From Flavobacterium sp. UBA6135 (GTDB lineage Bacteria; Bacteroidota; Bacteroidia; Flavobacteriales; Flavobacteriaceae), in contig NZ_DIVJ01000028.1 in assembly GCF_002428305.1 (NCBI RefSeq), positions 1 through 64,000 on the forward strand: DNA of 64,000 nt, written 5' to 3'. This document shows, piece after piece, positions 8,323 to 16,961 of the stretch. A model generated the notes under the pieces. That model was given only the letters and a program-made list of their open reading frames with translations. It did no database searches and had not been told where the DNA came from. A program made the position numbers and the translations under genes. The number at the start of each line of letters is the position of its first letter. Position 1 is the first letter of the stretch.

Positions 8323-8530
8323 ATATCAAAGAAAACAGTCTGGTCTTGTTTTCAGACACTTGGGCTGATATACCCAGTTTACGATGGAGGATGTGAAAGC
8401 GAAAAGCCATCGAAAAAATAGAGTAGCCGAGCTTTAATAACAAAAGTTTAACTAAATAGCGAAGTGAGTGAAGAAACACTTTTTAACAATCGCTTAAAAT
8501 TTAAATAAAGCGACATAAATTTTACTTAAG

Positions 8531-9214
8531 ATGAAAAAATTTGGAAAGTACGTGACGTTTTTTATGTTATTTATGGCACTTACATTTAATGCATGTAGTG
8601 ATGTTAGCAAAGACCTTAGTGAGGAAGCAGAAATTTCTTTGCTTAAAAACGCTGTAGAACATTTGAATACATCTGAAAATCGACAAGCTATATTGGAAAT
8701 CTTGCAAAATAGCGAAGAGGCTTATCACCCAGACTACGATTTAGATACAGTTGATTTAAATGAGCAAATATCAAATTATGAGCGATGCTCTGAATGTCCT
8801 AATGAAATAAAGCAATTTATGTTACCTCTACTTCAAGATATGGCTAATATAGAAGATGATAATCTATTGCAACTTATTTACGAATATCAGGAGATATTAG
8901 TAAATTACGATAGCGATTATGTGAATAAGCAAAATCTGGAATTTTTGTTATATTCTTTTGAGCAAGGTGCAATTTTTAAGCTAGGGAACTCATCATTACA
9001 ACAAAGGGTTTCTAGAAATAGAGTAGCCACAGGATTAGCTTGGGGATTTCTTTCTGGTTGTGCGTATGGAGCATATGTTGGTGGTACAGCCGGCACATTT
9101 ACAGTTCCAGTGATAGGTACAGTAACTGGTGCTGTTGCTGGTTGTATAGCTGGTGGTGCTTTTTCCGGAGTTATAGGTGCAGCTGGGGGAGCGTTTTGGT
9201 CAATATTTGATTAA
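8531..9214 (+). CDS. Lipoprotein with bacteriocin-like glycine-zipper C-terminus
   Basis: A 227-aa protein with a lipoprotein signal: basic start, hydrophobic core, then lipobox TFNAC with Cys22 as the likely lipidated residue. Residues 25-160 are acidic and helical and contain a CSEC pair. The last 62 residues (166-227) change character: they are Gly/Ala-rich and hydrophobic with many GxxxG-type repeats and two Cys, and end in FWSIFD. That tail resembles the pore-forming part of class II bacteriocins or glycine-zipper membrane peptides. The next gene starts 2 bp later and encodes a small two-helix membrane protein. A toxin with immunity partner is a reasonable inference, not shown. Confidence 0.7.
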   Translation: MKKFGKYVTFFMLFMALTFNACSDVSKDLSEEAEISLLKNAVEHLNTSENRQAILEILQNSEEAYHPDYDLDTVDLNEQISNYERCSECPNEIKQFMLPLLQDMANIEDDNLLQLIYEYQEILVNYDSDYVNKQNLEFLLYSFEQGAIFKLGNSSLQQRVSRNRVATGLAWGFLSGCAYGAYVGGTAGTFTVPVIGTVTGAVAGCIAGGAFSGVIGAAGGAFWSIFD

Positions 9215-9216
9215 AG

Positions 9217-9408
9217 ATGAGAGCAGTTTCGTTTTTGGCCATCGTTGTTTTAAGTTTAACCTTTTATTCTGTCATGGAGTATGATAATCCCCAATTTTTC
9301 GATTATACTCAGACCTCTTTTTATTTGAAAATCCTAGCCGCACTTGTTATCTCGGCGATAATAGTGCTAGGTATAAATAAATTAATTAAGGGAAGGTTTA
9401 TAATATGA
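9217..9408 (+). CDS. Small two-helix membrane protein, possible immunity partner
   Basis: A 63-aa protein with hydrophobic helices at about residues 3-18 and 36-55, a short polar loop between them and a basic end NKLIKGRF. It is translationally close to the glycine-zipper lipoprotein upstream (2 bp gap), and a strong terminator follows 20 bp after the stop, so the two form a bicistronic unit. Small multi-helix membrane proteins next to bacteriocin-like genes are often immunity proteins, but there is no diagnostic motif here. Confidence 0.6.
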   Translation: MRAVSFLAIVVLSLTFYSVMEYDNPQFFDYTQTSFYLKILAALVISAIIVLGINKLIKGRFII

Positions 9409-9427
9409 CATGGCATGGTGTAAACGC

Positions 9428-9469
9428 AATAACGGTTCAGGTGCAAACTAGAACCGTTATTGTTTTTAT
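9428..9469 (+). terminator. Rho-independent terminator of the lipoprotein/membrane protein unit
   Basis: A perfect 12-bp stem, CAATAACGGTTC paired with GAACCGTTATTG around an 11-base loop, is followed by a T-rich run. It ends the two-gene unit. Confidence 0.9.
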
Positions 9470-9575
9470 TTAATTATCTTTCTACCCGAAAAGTCGTGGT
9501 TCAAAGACCAGTACTGCGTTTATACTTTACCTTTATGCCCATTTTTAGGACAGCACAAACAGCTCACAATAGACA

Positions 9576-10037
9576 ATGAAATTTAAGAACTATAAATCAG
9601 CCATTCACAACTTTGCGGATTCATTCCAGAGTGTTGACTATTCCAAAAGTGGAAAATTGGCTATTAATGTTTTAATTCATCTGAACAACCTTAAATTAAA
9701 ACCGACAGCAACATTTGACTTTATTAATAAGACAATTCAACCTGAAGAAGCAATTACAAAAGACATTGAAAAGTTATTAAACGATTATCTTGACTGGTTG
9801 CCTGAGCATTTTAAAAATCATAATTGCGACCTTGAGAAACTCGAAAAATTAACTGTTGTCATTTCAGCAGACTTTGTAAAAGCGTTTTATCCTCAAGGAA
9901 TGATTAAAGCGAAGCAAATAGGTTTGCAGACAAAAACTAATTGGAAAGCAGCCAACAGAGACGAAGAAATAATTGAAATCAGTTTGAGTGAAATAGTTGA
10001 CGACTATTATCTAAAAACGGGAATACCTGAAATGTAG
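9576..10037 (+). CDS. Hypothetical 153-aa soluble protein
   Basis: No family recognised. It has no signal peptide or membrane helix. The N-terminal two thirds look helical with several Leu/Lys/Asn stretches; DYLDWLPEHFKNHNCDLEKL is the most distinctive part. The C-terminus ends in an acidic segment with EISLSEIVDDYY. It is the last of the isolated plus-strand genes in the accessory patch, and its flanks resemble orphan cargo genes. Start is the first ATG, 107 bp beyond the terminator of the previous unit. Confidence 0.6.
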   Translation: MKFKNYKSAIHNFADSFQSVDYSKSGKLAINVLIHLNNLKLKPTATFDFINKTIQPEEAITKDIEKLLNDYLDWLPEHFKNHNCDLEKLEKLTVVISADFVKAFYPQGMIKAKQIGLQTKTNWKAANRDEEIIEISLSEIVDDYYLKTGIPEM

Positions 10038-10425
10038 TTTGAAATGAAAGATTACAAATTGAACAGTTACTAGACCCTGCTCCACAAAATATTCAAACAA
10101 AATATAATCAAAGAACCCTCCCACCACTCTACTTTCTCAACACATAACACATTTTTATGGAAATGACTATTTCTTAGAGGTTTTGTTCGGGTTTTGTTTG
10201 GGATTTGTTCGAACCGTCTTCGGAAAAAGGGAGGGTTTTCCGAACAATTACCGAACAACTACCGAACAAATGTGGACGAAAACCCCAAAAAACAGTAGTT
10301 GATTTCATTCACCATACCTTTACCAAAAGCCTTGTAAAATAGTGATTTTAAGGGGTTTTATATTTAACTGTGGTAGTAAATGCTTCTCTTTAGCCTAAAT
10401 AAATCTTAACACCTCTTGTCCTTCT
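10038..10425. other. Gene-free boundary region between accessory patch and core genome
   Basis: No gene is supported. It carries CTCCACAAAA at 10080-10089 (also at 4142-4151); a stray 15-bp piece of the 21-bp array, TTTATGGAAATGACT, at 10154-10168; a triple 11-bp repeat CCGAACAAnTA at 10240-10272 resembling the repeats upstream of the integrase; and a terminator-like segment at 10331-10376 resembling 4150-4194. I read it as the far edge, or a relic, of integration events. Confidence 0.6.
10240..10272. repeat. Triple 11-bp direct repeat, relic integrase-site look
   Basis: CCGAACAATTA, CCGAACAACTA and CCGAACAAATG follow each other without gaps. The same spacing and a related C-C-x-AACA core are seen at 3969-3997 next to the integrase gene, yet no integrase is encoded here. 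Confidence 0.6.
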
Positions 10426-12081
10426 TTGAATTTTAGTAATTTTGACAAAAATTTAGATTTGAAAAAGCTACTTTTATTACTTCTAATTCTCTCCGGATTT
10501 CAAAATGCTATTGCTCAACAAGCAAAAAAAATCATTGTCGAATACTCAGAGTTTTTTAATGTTGATCAGGATGAAGTTCCTGATGCCGTATTATTATATG
10601 GTAATGTTAGAGTATCTCATGATGGTGTTTTGATGTATTGCAATAAAGCCTATTGGTTTCAAAAAGAAAACTACATCAAAGCCTTTGGTGATGTTCGAAT
10701 GATACAAGGAGATACAATTACGCTGACCAGCACTTATGCGGAATACAATGGTGAAAACAAACAAGCCTATGCATCCGGAAATGTGATTATGACCTCCCCT
10801 AGCTCTACACTAAAATCGGAAGTCGTTAATTTTGATCGAAATTCGCAACAAGCTTTTTACAGAACCGGCGGAACCATCAACGACAAAGAAAATGTGTTGG
10901 TCAGCCAAGCAGGAACTTATATCGTGGAACGAAAAATGTACCAGTTTCGAAATGCAGTGACTATCACCAATCCAAAATATGTCATCAAAACCAACCATTT
11001 GGATTATTATGAAAATGTGGGTCACGCTTATCTCTTTGGTCCTTCCACAATTACAAGTGAAGAGAACTTCATTTATACAGAAAAAGGATTTTATGACACC
11101 AAGAAGAATTTTTCGCATTTTGTAAAAAATTCATACATCAAATACAACAATCGTTTGATTGAAGGTGACAGTCTCTACTATGACCGCAACAGAGAATTTG
11201 CCTCTGCAACCCGAAATGTAAAAGTGACAGATTCTATTAACAAAAGTGTGGTAAAAGGGCATTATGGCGAAGTATATCGCCTTAAAGATTCGCTAATGAT
11301 GACCCATCGGGCAGTAGCGATGACCTTGGTTGAAAACGACACCTTATACATACACGGAAAAAAATTAATAGTTACCGGAAAACCGGAAGATCGTGTGGTA
11401 CGAGCATTTTCTAATGTTCGATTTTATAAAACAGACATGAGTGGAAAATGTGATTCGTTGCATTCCTCTGAAAAAGTGGGTATTACCAAATTGATTGGAC
11501 GTCCTGTAATGTGGAATTATGACAACCAAATGACCGGTGATGTGATGCACCTCATTTCAAATAAAGAAACAGAAAAGTTGGATTCATTAAAAGTATTGAA
11601 CAATACCTTCATTGCTTCAAAAGACACCATAGGAACAGGATACAATCAAGTGAAAGGCCAAAATCTCTACGGAAAATTTCGCGATAATAAATTATATGAA
11701 GTAGATGTAGTCAAAAACACCGAAGTGATTTATTATATGCGAAACGACGAACAGGAGTTGATTGGAATCAATAAAAGTGCCTGTAGTAGTATCAATATGA
11801 TTTTAGACGGCAATCAAATTGAAACCATCACTTTTTTCACGCAAGTAGATGGCGATATTTATCCCGAAACTGAACTTCCCGAAAATGCCAGAAAACTGAG
11901 AGGTTTTATTTGGCGGGGCGATGAACGAATAAAATCAAAAGACGATATTTTTCCCGAAGAAGAAAATAGTTACGATCTTAAAATGAAGAAACAAGTGGAA
12001 GAAGAAAATAAGAAGGAAGACAAACCATTAGAAGTTAGAAAAGAAACTTTAGAAGTTGAAGAGAAAAAGAAAAACAGTTAA
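10426..12081 (+). CDS. OstA-like (LptA/LptD-N family) periplasmic protein
   Basis: A 551-aa protein with a signal peptide (KKLLLLLLILSGFQNAIAQ), then tandem beta-rich OstA repeats. Typical pieces are DAVLLYGNVRVSHDGVLMYC, DYYENVGHAYLFGPSTI and YAEYNGENKQAYASGNVIM. In the family these repeats bind and carry lipopolysaccharide from inner to outer membrane. Bacteroidota have this long OstA-like form. The C-terminus is a Lys/Glu-rich tail of about 45 residues. No ATG precedes the signal peptide in frame: the start is TTG at 10426, or a second TTG at 10459 directly before the signal. It is the first core gene after the accessory patch. Confidence 0.85.
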   Translation: MNFSNFDKNLDLKKLLLLLLILSGFQNAIAQQAKKIIVEYSEFFNVDQDEVPDAVLLYGNVRVSHDGVLMYCNKAYWFQKENYIKAFGDVRMIQGDTITLTSTYAEYNGENKQAYASGNVIMTSPSSTLKSEVVNFDRNSQQAFYRTGGTINDKENVLVSQAGTYIVERKMYQFRNAVTITNPKYVIKTNHLDYYENVGHAYLFGPSTITSEENFIYTEKGFYDTKKNFSHFVKNSYIKYNNRLIEGDSLYYDRNREFASATRNVKVTDSINKSVVKGHYGEVYRLKDSLMMTHRAVAMTLVENDTLYIHGKKLIVTGKPEDRVVRAFSNVRFYKTDMSGKCDSLHSSEKVGITKLIGRPVMWNYDNQMTGDVMHLISNKETEKLDSLKVLNNTFIASKDTIGTGYNQVKGQNLYGKFRDNKLYEVDVVKNTEVIYYMRNDEQELIGINKSACSSINMILDGNQIETITFFTQVDGDIYPETELPENARKLRGFIWRGDERIKSKDDIFPEEENSYDLKMKKQVEEENKKEDKPLEVRKETLEVEEKKKNS

Positions 12082-12139
12082 AAGTACTTTGTTTTTTTGA
12101 TAAACCCTTTTATCCATCACCTTCCAGAAATCACACACA

Positions 12140-13327
12140 ATGAAACAAGATTTCCTTACGTACCAAGCTCAAACCTCACCTTACCCCCTTGCAATGGAAG
12201 TTTCTCATGCAAAGGGTTCTTATATTTTTGATACTAACGGAAAAAAATATTTAGATTTTGTAGCCGGAGTTTCCGCTTGTAGTTTAGGTCATCAACATCC
12301 CAGAGTGAACCAAGCCATTAAAGACCAACTGGATAAGTATTCACATGTGATGGTTTATGGTGAATACGCTCAAGATCCTGCGGTTGCTTTTTGCCGTCTT
12401 TTGGCTGAATTAATGCCGGAACCTTTAAACAAAACCTACTTAGTGAATTCAGGTACTGAAGCTACTGAAGGTGCTTTGAAATTGGCTAGAAGAGTAACCG
12501 GAAGAAGTCAGTTTATATCGTGTCACAACGCCTATCATGGAAACACAATGGGTTCCATGAGCGTGATGGGATTTGAAGAACGAAAACAAGTGTTTCGCCC
12601 TTTACTACCCGATGTTGATTTTATCACATTCAACAACGAAGAAGATATTACAAAAATTACAACCCGAACAGCCGGAGTCATTCTAGAAAGTATACAAGGC
12701 GGAGCCGGTTTCATTCAACCTGAAAACGGATTTTTAGCAAAAGTAAAAAAGCGTTGCGAAGAGGTTGGAGCACTTTTACTAGTAGATGAAATTCAGCCTG
12801 GCTTTGGAAGAACCGGTAAATTATTCGGCTTTGAAAACTATAATGTGGTTCCTGACGTAGTTATTATGGGGAAAGGAATGGGAGGCGGCATGCCGGTTGG
12901 GGCCTTCACAGCAAAGTCAGAACATATGGATTTGTTGAGTGACAATCCGAAACTAGGTCACATCACCACTTTTGGCGGACATCCTGTCATAGCGGCAGCC
13001 TGTTTGGCAACCCTACGTGAAATAACAGAAACCGACTTGATTTTACAGACTTTAGTCAAAGAAAAATTGTTTCGAGAACTTTTGGTACATCCTTTGATTA
13101 AAGAAGTTAGAGGAAAAGGATTAATGTTGGCGGCCATGGTAGAAACACCTGAAATTACAAATGAAGTAATTTTTAAATGTCAAGATAAAGGTTTGATTTT
13201 ATTTTGGCTATTATTTGAAGGTAAAGCCATCCGAATTACACCACCACTTACCATTTCTGAAGAAGAAATTAAAGAAGGTTGTGCATTGATTATTGAAGCA
13301 TTGGATGAAATTCATCTAAAAGGGTAA
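12140..13327 (+). CDS. Class III (acetylornithine-type) PLP aminotransferase
   Basis: A 395-aa PLP enzyme of aminotransferase class III. It shows the LVNSGTEATEGALKLARRVT cofactor phosphate loop (about 101-120), LLVDEIQPGFGRTGK around 213-227, and the Schiff-base Lys245 in MGKGMGGGMP. Length and motifs fit the aspartate aminotransferase family group that includes acetylornithine and 4-aminobutyrate aminotransferases. The substrate cannot be fixed from sequence, and no arginine-pathway genes are nearby. It follows the OstA-like gene by 58 bp in the same direction. Confidence 0.9.
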   Translation: MKQDFLTYQAQTSPYPLAMEVSHAKGSYIFDTNGKKYLDFVAGVSACSLGHQHPRVNQAIKDQLDKYSHVMVYGEYAQDPAVAFCRLLAELMPEPLNKTYLVNSGTEATEGALKLARRVTGRSQFISCHNAYHGNTMGSMSVMGFEERKQVFRPLLPDVDFITFNNEEDITKITTRTAGVILESIQGGAGFIQPENGFLAKVKKRCEEVGALLLVDEIQPGFGRTGKLFGFENYNVVPDVVIMGKGMGGGMPVGAFTAKSEHMDLLSDNPKLGHITTFGGHPVIAAACLATLREITETDLILQTLVKEKLFRELLVHPLIKEVRGKGLMLAAMVETPEITNEVIFKCQDKGLILFWLLFEGKAIRITPPLTISEEEIKEGCALIIEALDEIHLKG

Positions 13328-13378
13328 TAGGTTAAAGGTAATGGGCTATAGGTAGTTGCCTTTACGAAAAATAGATAA

Positions 13379-13408
13379 CCCATCACCAATTACCCATCAC
13401 CAATTACC
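13379..13408. repeat. 14-bp tandem repeat in intergenic degenerate repeat
   Basis: CCCATCACCAATTA occurs twice in direct tandem. Just upstream (13328-13352) the opposite-strand version GGTAATGGG is seen. The same word family (GGTAATGGGTAATGGG) recurs at 51662-51710. Confidence 0.7.
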
Positions 13409-13511
13409 AAAAAATTGTTAATTAAATTGTTTACAACATATCCTTTTTTTCCAATTTTCAATTATATCCTTGACTAATTTTAGAAAAGGATAATTTTAAA
13501 AAATACTGAGT

Positions 13512-14909
13512 ATGCATTTAAGTCACGAAGAAGACGATTACAACGTATCCTTATCCAAATTTGAATCAATGTTGAAGACCAATAAAGTCCTCTTTTTTGA
13601 TTCCGAGGAATTTGAAGAAATCATTCTTCATTATCTGGATATGGGCAAGGCATCTCTGGCAAAAAAGGCCTTAAAATTAGCTCTCGAACAACATCCCAAA
13701 TCTACCGGTTTAAAATTGGTACATATTGAAATGTTGATTTATGATGACAAGCTTGATATTGCAGAAAAAATGCTCAATGAATTGTATGCTATCGAGCCTC
13801 ACAATGAAGAAATCTACATTCAAAAAGCTAACATTTTCTCGAAAAGAGACCAACATGAGTTAGCGATTAAAGAGCTAGAAAAAGCATTAGAATTTACTGA
13901 AGATTTTGCAGATGTTTACAATTTGATAGGAATGGAATACCTGTTTCTTGATAATTTAGAATTGGCAAAGAAGCATTTTATTTTGTGTCTTGAAGATGAT
14001 TTTGAAGACCAATCAGCATTATATAATGTAGTGTATTGTTTTGAATTTTTAGACCAACACAAGGAAGCTATTGATTTTTTGAACAGTTATATCGACAAAA
14101 ATCCCTACAGTGAAATTGCTTGGCACCAACAAGGTCGTTTGAGCTACATCATTAAAGATTATGAAAATGCTTTGCGTAGTTTTGATTATGCAACACTTAT
14201 TGACGACTTCTTCATTGGAGCTCACATGGAAAAAGGCAAGTCTTTAGAAAAACTAAAACGCTATAAAGAAGCCATAGAAAGTTATGAGCATACCATTTCG
14301 CTTGAAGATCCCACGTCGTATGCGTTATTGCGGATTGGAAAATGTCATGAAAAATTGGGCAATAAAGTAGAAGCTATAAAATATTACAATAAAACCGTTC
14401 ACGAAGATCCACTTTTGGATAAAGGTTGGATTGCTATAACTGACTTTTACATTCGCCAAAAAAATTATCAAAAAGCCTTATTTAATGTGAATAAAGCTTT
14501 AGCTATTGACAACGAAAATCAGTTGTATTGGAAACGATATGCTACCATCAATCGTCAAATGAATTTCTATGAAGAAGCTGAATTTGGCTATAGAAAAGCA
14601 GTAGAATATGGTGATTACCAATTAGACACTTGGTTGTTTTGGGTGGATATCATGCAGTTTTTAGGTGAACTTGACAATGCAATACAAACCTTATTACAAG
14701 CATCAGAATATTTTCCTGATTCCTATGAATTGGAATACCGTTTGGCCGGAACATATTACATGTTGAAAGACAACACCAAAGGCAAATTTCATTTAATTAA
14801 TGGCTTGCGATTAAGTCCGAATAATGTGACCGTATTAGAAGAATTATTCCCTGTAGTTTGGAGCAGAAAAATAATCCAAAATGTCATAACAAAACATTTA
14901 AAAACTTAA
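13512..14909 (+). CDS. Tetratricopeptide-repeat protein
   Basis: A 465-aa protein made almost wholly of helix-turn-helix TPR units (about ten), for example NEEIYIQKANIFSKRDQHEL, SEIAWHQQGRLSYIIKDYEN and PTSYALLRIGKCHEKLGNKV. It has no signal peptide or membrane segment, so it is a cytoplasmic scaffold. A strong terminator follows. The family is conserved near DUF368 and aroE genes in Flavobacteriaceae, but its partner is not known to me. Confidence 0.88.
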   Translation: MHLSHEEDDYNVSLSKFESMLKTNKVLFFDSEEFEEIILHYLDMGKASLAKKALKLALEQHPKSTGLKLVHIEMLIYDDKLDIAEKMLNELYAIEPHNEEIYIQKANIFSKRDQHELAIKELEKALEFTEDFADVYNLIGMEYLFLDNLELAKKHFILCLEDDFEDQSALYNVVYCFEFLDQHKEAIDFLNSYIDKNPYSEIAWHQQGRLSYIIKDYENALRSFDYATLIDDFFIGAHMEKGKSLEKLKRYKEAIESYEHTISLEDPTSYALLRIGKCHEKLGNKVEAIKYYNKTVHEDPLLDKGWIAITDFYIRQKNYQKALFNVNKALAIDNENQLYWKRYATINRQMNFYEEAEFGYRKAVEYGDYQLDTWLFWVDIMQFLGELDNAIQTLLQASEYFPDSYELEYRLAGTYYMLKDNTKGKFHLINGLRLSPNNVTVLEELFPVVWSRKIIQNVITKHLKT

Positions 14910-14948
14910 GAACTATTTCTAAAATTTTTACAAATTTTTCCCTAATTT

Positions 14949-14982
14949 GCGTTCCGTTCTAACAACGGAACGCTTTTTTTTT
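14949..14982 (+). terminator. Rho-independent terminator after the TPR gene
   Basis: A perfect 10-bp stem GCGTTCCGTT/AACGGAACGC with a 5-base loop is followed by nine T. It ends directly at the ATG of the next gene (14983), which shows that the next gene does not start farther upstream. Confidence 0.92.
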
Positions 14983-15948
14983 ATGAGAAAATTATTTCCC
15001 GATTATTTTTTAATAACCCTCAAAGGAATTGCAATGGGTGCTGCCGATGTAGTTCCGGGAGTTTCAGGAGGAACCATCGCTTTTATCTCCGGAATTTATC
15101 AAGAACTAATAGACACCATCAATAAAGTAGATTTTTCATTTTTTTCTTCTTGTAAAGAACATGGTTTTAAAATAGCTTGGCAACAAATTAACGGCAGCTT
15201 TTTAGTAGCATTGCTTACCGGAATTGCTTTGAGTGTTTTATCACTTTCAAAAATCATTACTCATTTATTGGCCACACAACCCATCTTGGTTTGGTCGTTT
15301 TTCTTCGGATTGGTAGTTGCAAGTATTTATTTTATAGGAAAACAAATCACTTCATTCAAGTTACCTATTATACTTAGTTTTGTAATTGGAACAATTGTTT
15401 CCTATTATATCACAATTGCCACACCGGTTTCAACACCTGAAAGTTATTTTTATTTGTTTCTTTCAGGATTTATTGCCATCATCGCCATGATTCTTCCGGG
15501 AGTTTCGGGTGCATTTATTCTATTATTGATGGGTTCTTATGCCGTTGTTATTGGAACAATCAATCAGTTTCGGGAAGCCATTATTACATTAAATTGGGTT
15601 GCTTTATGGCAAGTCATTCTGAAACTTGGAACTTTTGCACTAGGTGCACTTTTAGGATTAAAACTATTTTCAAAAGTTTTACATTGGATGTTTGACAACT
15701 ACCGAAACTTAACTTTAGCCTTATTAACCGGTTTTATGTTGGGTTCATTAAACAAAGTTTGGCCTTGGAAAAAAGTTTTACAAATCCGAATAGATTCGCA
15801 TGGAAATGAAGTTCCCTTTCTTGAAAGAAGTATTTTACCTCATTATTATGAAGGAGACAATTTACTTATCTCTGCAATACTATTGATGGTTATTGGATTT
15901 TTAACTATCTTTAGTATTGAAAAAATTGCCGTTAAATTTTCAAAATAA
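14983..15948 (+). CDS. DUF368 membrane protein, copy 1
   Basis: A 321-aa polytopic membrane protein with about 8-9 hydrophobic helices. The DUF368 signature GIAMGAADVVPGVSGGTIAF lies near the N-terminus, and a second internal LPGVSGAFILLLMG near residue 170 gives an inverted-repeat look. DUF368 belongs to the undecaprenyl-phosphate flippase superfamily (PopT-type), where some members recycle the lipid carrier to the cytoplasmic side. The start is the ATG right after the terminator T run; a longer frame would be encoded by the hairpin itself. Its stop codon overlaps the start of the next gene. Confidence 0.9.
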   Translation: MRKLFPDYFLITLKGIAMGAADVVPGVSGGTIAFISGIYQELIDTINKVDFSFFSSCKEHGFKIAWQQINGSFLVALLTGIALSVLSLSKIITHLLATQPILVWSFFFGLVVASIYFIGKQITSFKLPIILSFVIGTIVSYYITIATPVSTPESYFYLFLSGFIAIIAMILPGVSGAFILLLMGSYAVVIGTINQFREAIITLNWVALWQVILKLGTFALGALLGLKLFSKVLHWMFDNYRNLTLALLTGFMLGSLNKVWPWKKVLQIRIDSHGNEVPFLERSILPHYYEGDNLLISAILLMVIGFLTIFSIEKIAVKFSK

Positions 15949-16961
15949 TGCAAGTTCAAAGAAGTCTTTCCGATAAACTATTTTTGGTTCTGAAAGGAAT
16001 AGCAATGGGTCTTGCCAATAAAATCCCAGGTGTTTCTGGAGGTGTAGTTGCTTTTGTTGCAGGTTTTTATGAAGAGTTTATTCACTCCTTCAAACGAATA
16101 AACAAAACTGCATTTAAGTTTTTAATTGCCGGAAGATTCAAAAGTTTATACCGCTATATCAACGGGACTTTTTTGTTTTTGTTAATTCTGGGTATGATCA
16201 TTAGTTTTTTTAGTGTTTCAAAAATCCTTGATTTCCTTTTAGCCAGATACGAAATTCAAGTTTGGGCTTGTTTTTTTGGAATGATTATCGGTTCCATATA
16301 TTACATCAATAAAGATTTTGAAGGAAACTGGAGTAAGAGTTCTAAAACCGCATTAATTATTGGTTCATTACTTGGTATCGGTATCAGTTTTTTTGATCCG
16401 GCAACTGAAAATTCAAATTTACTTTTTGTTTTTCTTTGTGGTATTATCAGTGTTTCCGGAATGACATTACCCGGACTTTCAGGATCATTCATTATGATGT
16501 TAATGGGTAATTATGTTCTATTACTGGTGGATTCCGTTAATTCACTTTATGATACAATTGCCGAATTAATTACGGGCGATTTTAGTTTTATACATAACCC
16601 TTCGAGAATACATCTTTTAAAAGTTTTATTTTTCTTTACATTAGGATCTTTAACCGGTTTGGTTACTTTTTCTAACCTTTTGAGCTATTTGATTAAACAC
16701 TTCAAAAAAATAACTTACGCTTCAATTCTCGGGTTTATTATTGGTTCATTAGGGGTTGTTTGGCCTTGGAAACACAAAGTATTTTTAAAAGTTGGTGACA
16801 ATTTTGTTTTGGACCGAAACGGCAATCAAATTGTGGCTACTTACAAACGTTATCTTCCTGAATTTACATCAGATACACTTTGGGCTGTTTTTTATATAAT
16901 CATTGGCGTTTTAATTGTTTTAAGTTTAGAATGGTATGGAAATAGAACTAACAAAAAATAG
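15948..16961 (+). CDS. DUF368 membrane protein, copy 2
   Basis: A 337-aa paralogue of the preceding gene, with the same signature GIAMGLANKIPGVSGGVVAF and internal LPGLSGSFIMMLMGNYVLLL. The start overlaps the upstream stop (TAATG), which implies translational coupling and perhaps a stable pair. Helices alternate with short basic loops over the whole length. The likely role is undecaprenyl-phosphate translocation or a related lipid-carrier function. The sequences have diverged, so this is an old duplication. Confidence 0.9.
   Translation: MQVQRSLSDKLFLVLKGIAMGLANKIPGVSGGVVAFVAGFYEEFIHSFKRINKTAFKFLIAGRFKSLYRYINGTFLFLLILGMIISFFSVSKILDFLLARYEIQVWACFFGMIIGSIYYINKDFEGNWSKSSKTALIIGSLLGIGISFFDPATENSNLLFVFLCGIISVSGMTLPGLSGSFIMMLMGNYVLLLVDSVNSLYDTIAELITGDFSFIHNPSRIHLLKVLFFFTLGSLTGLVTFSNLLSYLIKHFKKITYASILGFIIGSLGVVWPWKHKVFLKVGDNFVLDRNGNQIVATYKRYLPEFTSDTLWAVFYIIIGVLIVLSLEWYGNRTNKK

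Noticed and set aside
8285..8479. 64-aa reading frame on the minus strand
   Set aside because: Lies partly in the attC-like foldback; composition and lack of context do not support a gene.
10070..10258. 62-aa reading frame on the minus strand
   Set aside because: Runs through the 11-bp repeats and boundary segments. It resembles the untranslated region before integrase genes rather than a gene.
10331..10376. Strong terminator before the OstA-like gene
   Set aside because: The arms pair poorly (CCTTGTAAAAT with ATTTTAAGGGG), so I list it only as a boundary-like segment similar to 4150-4194.
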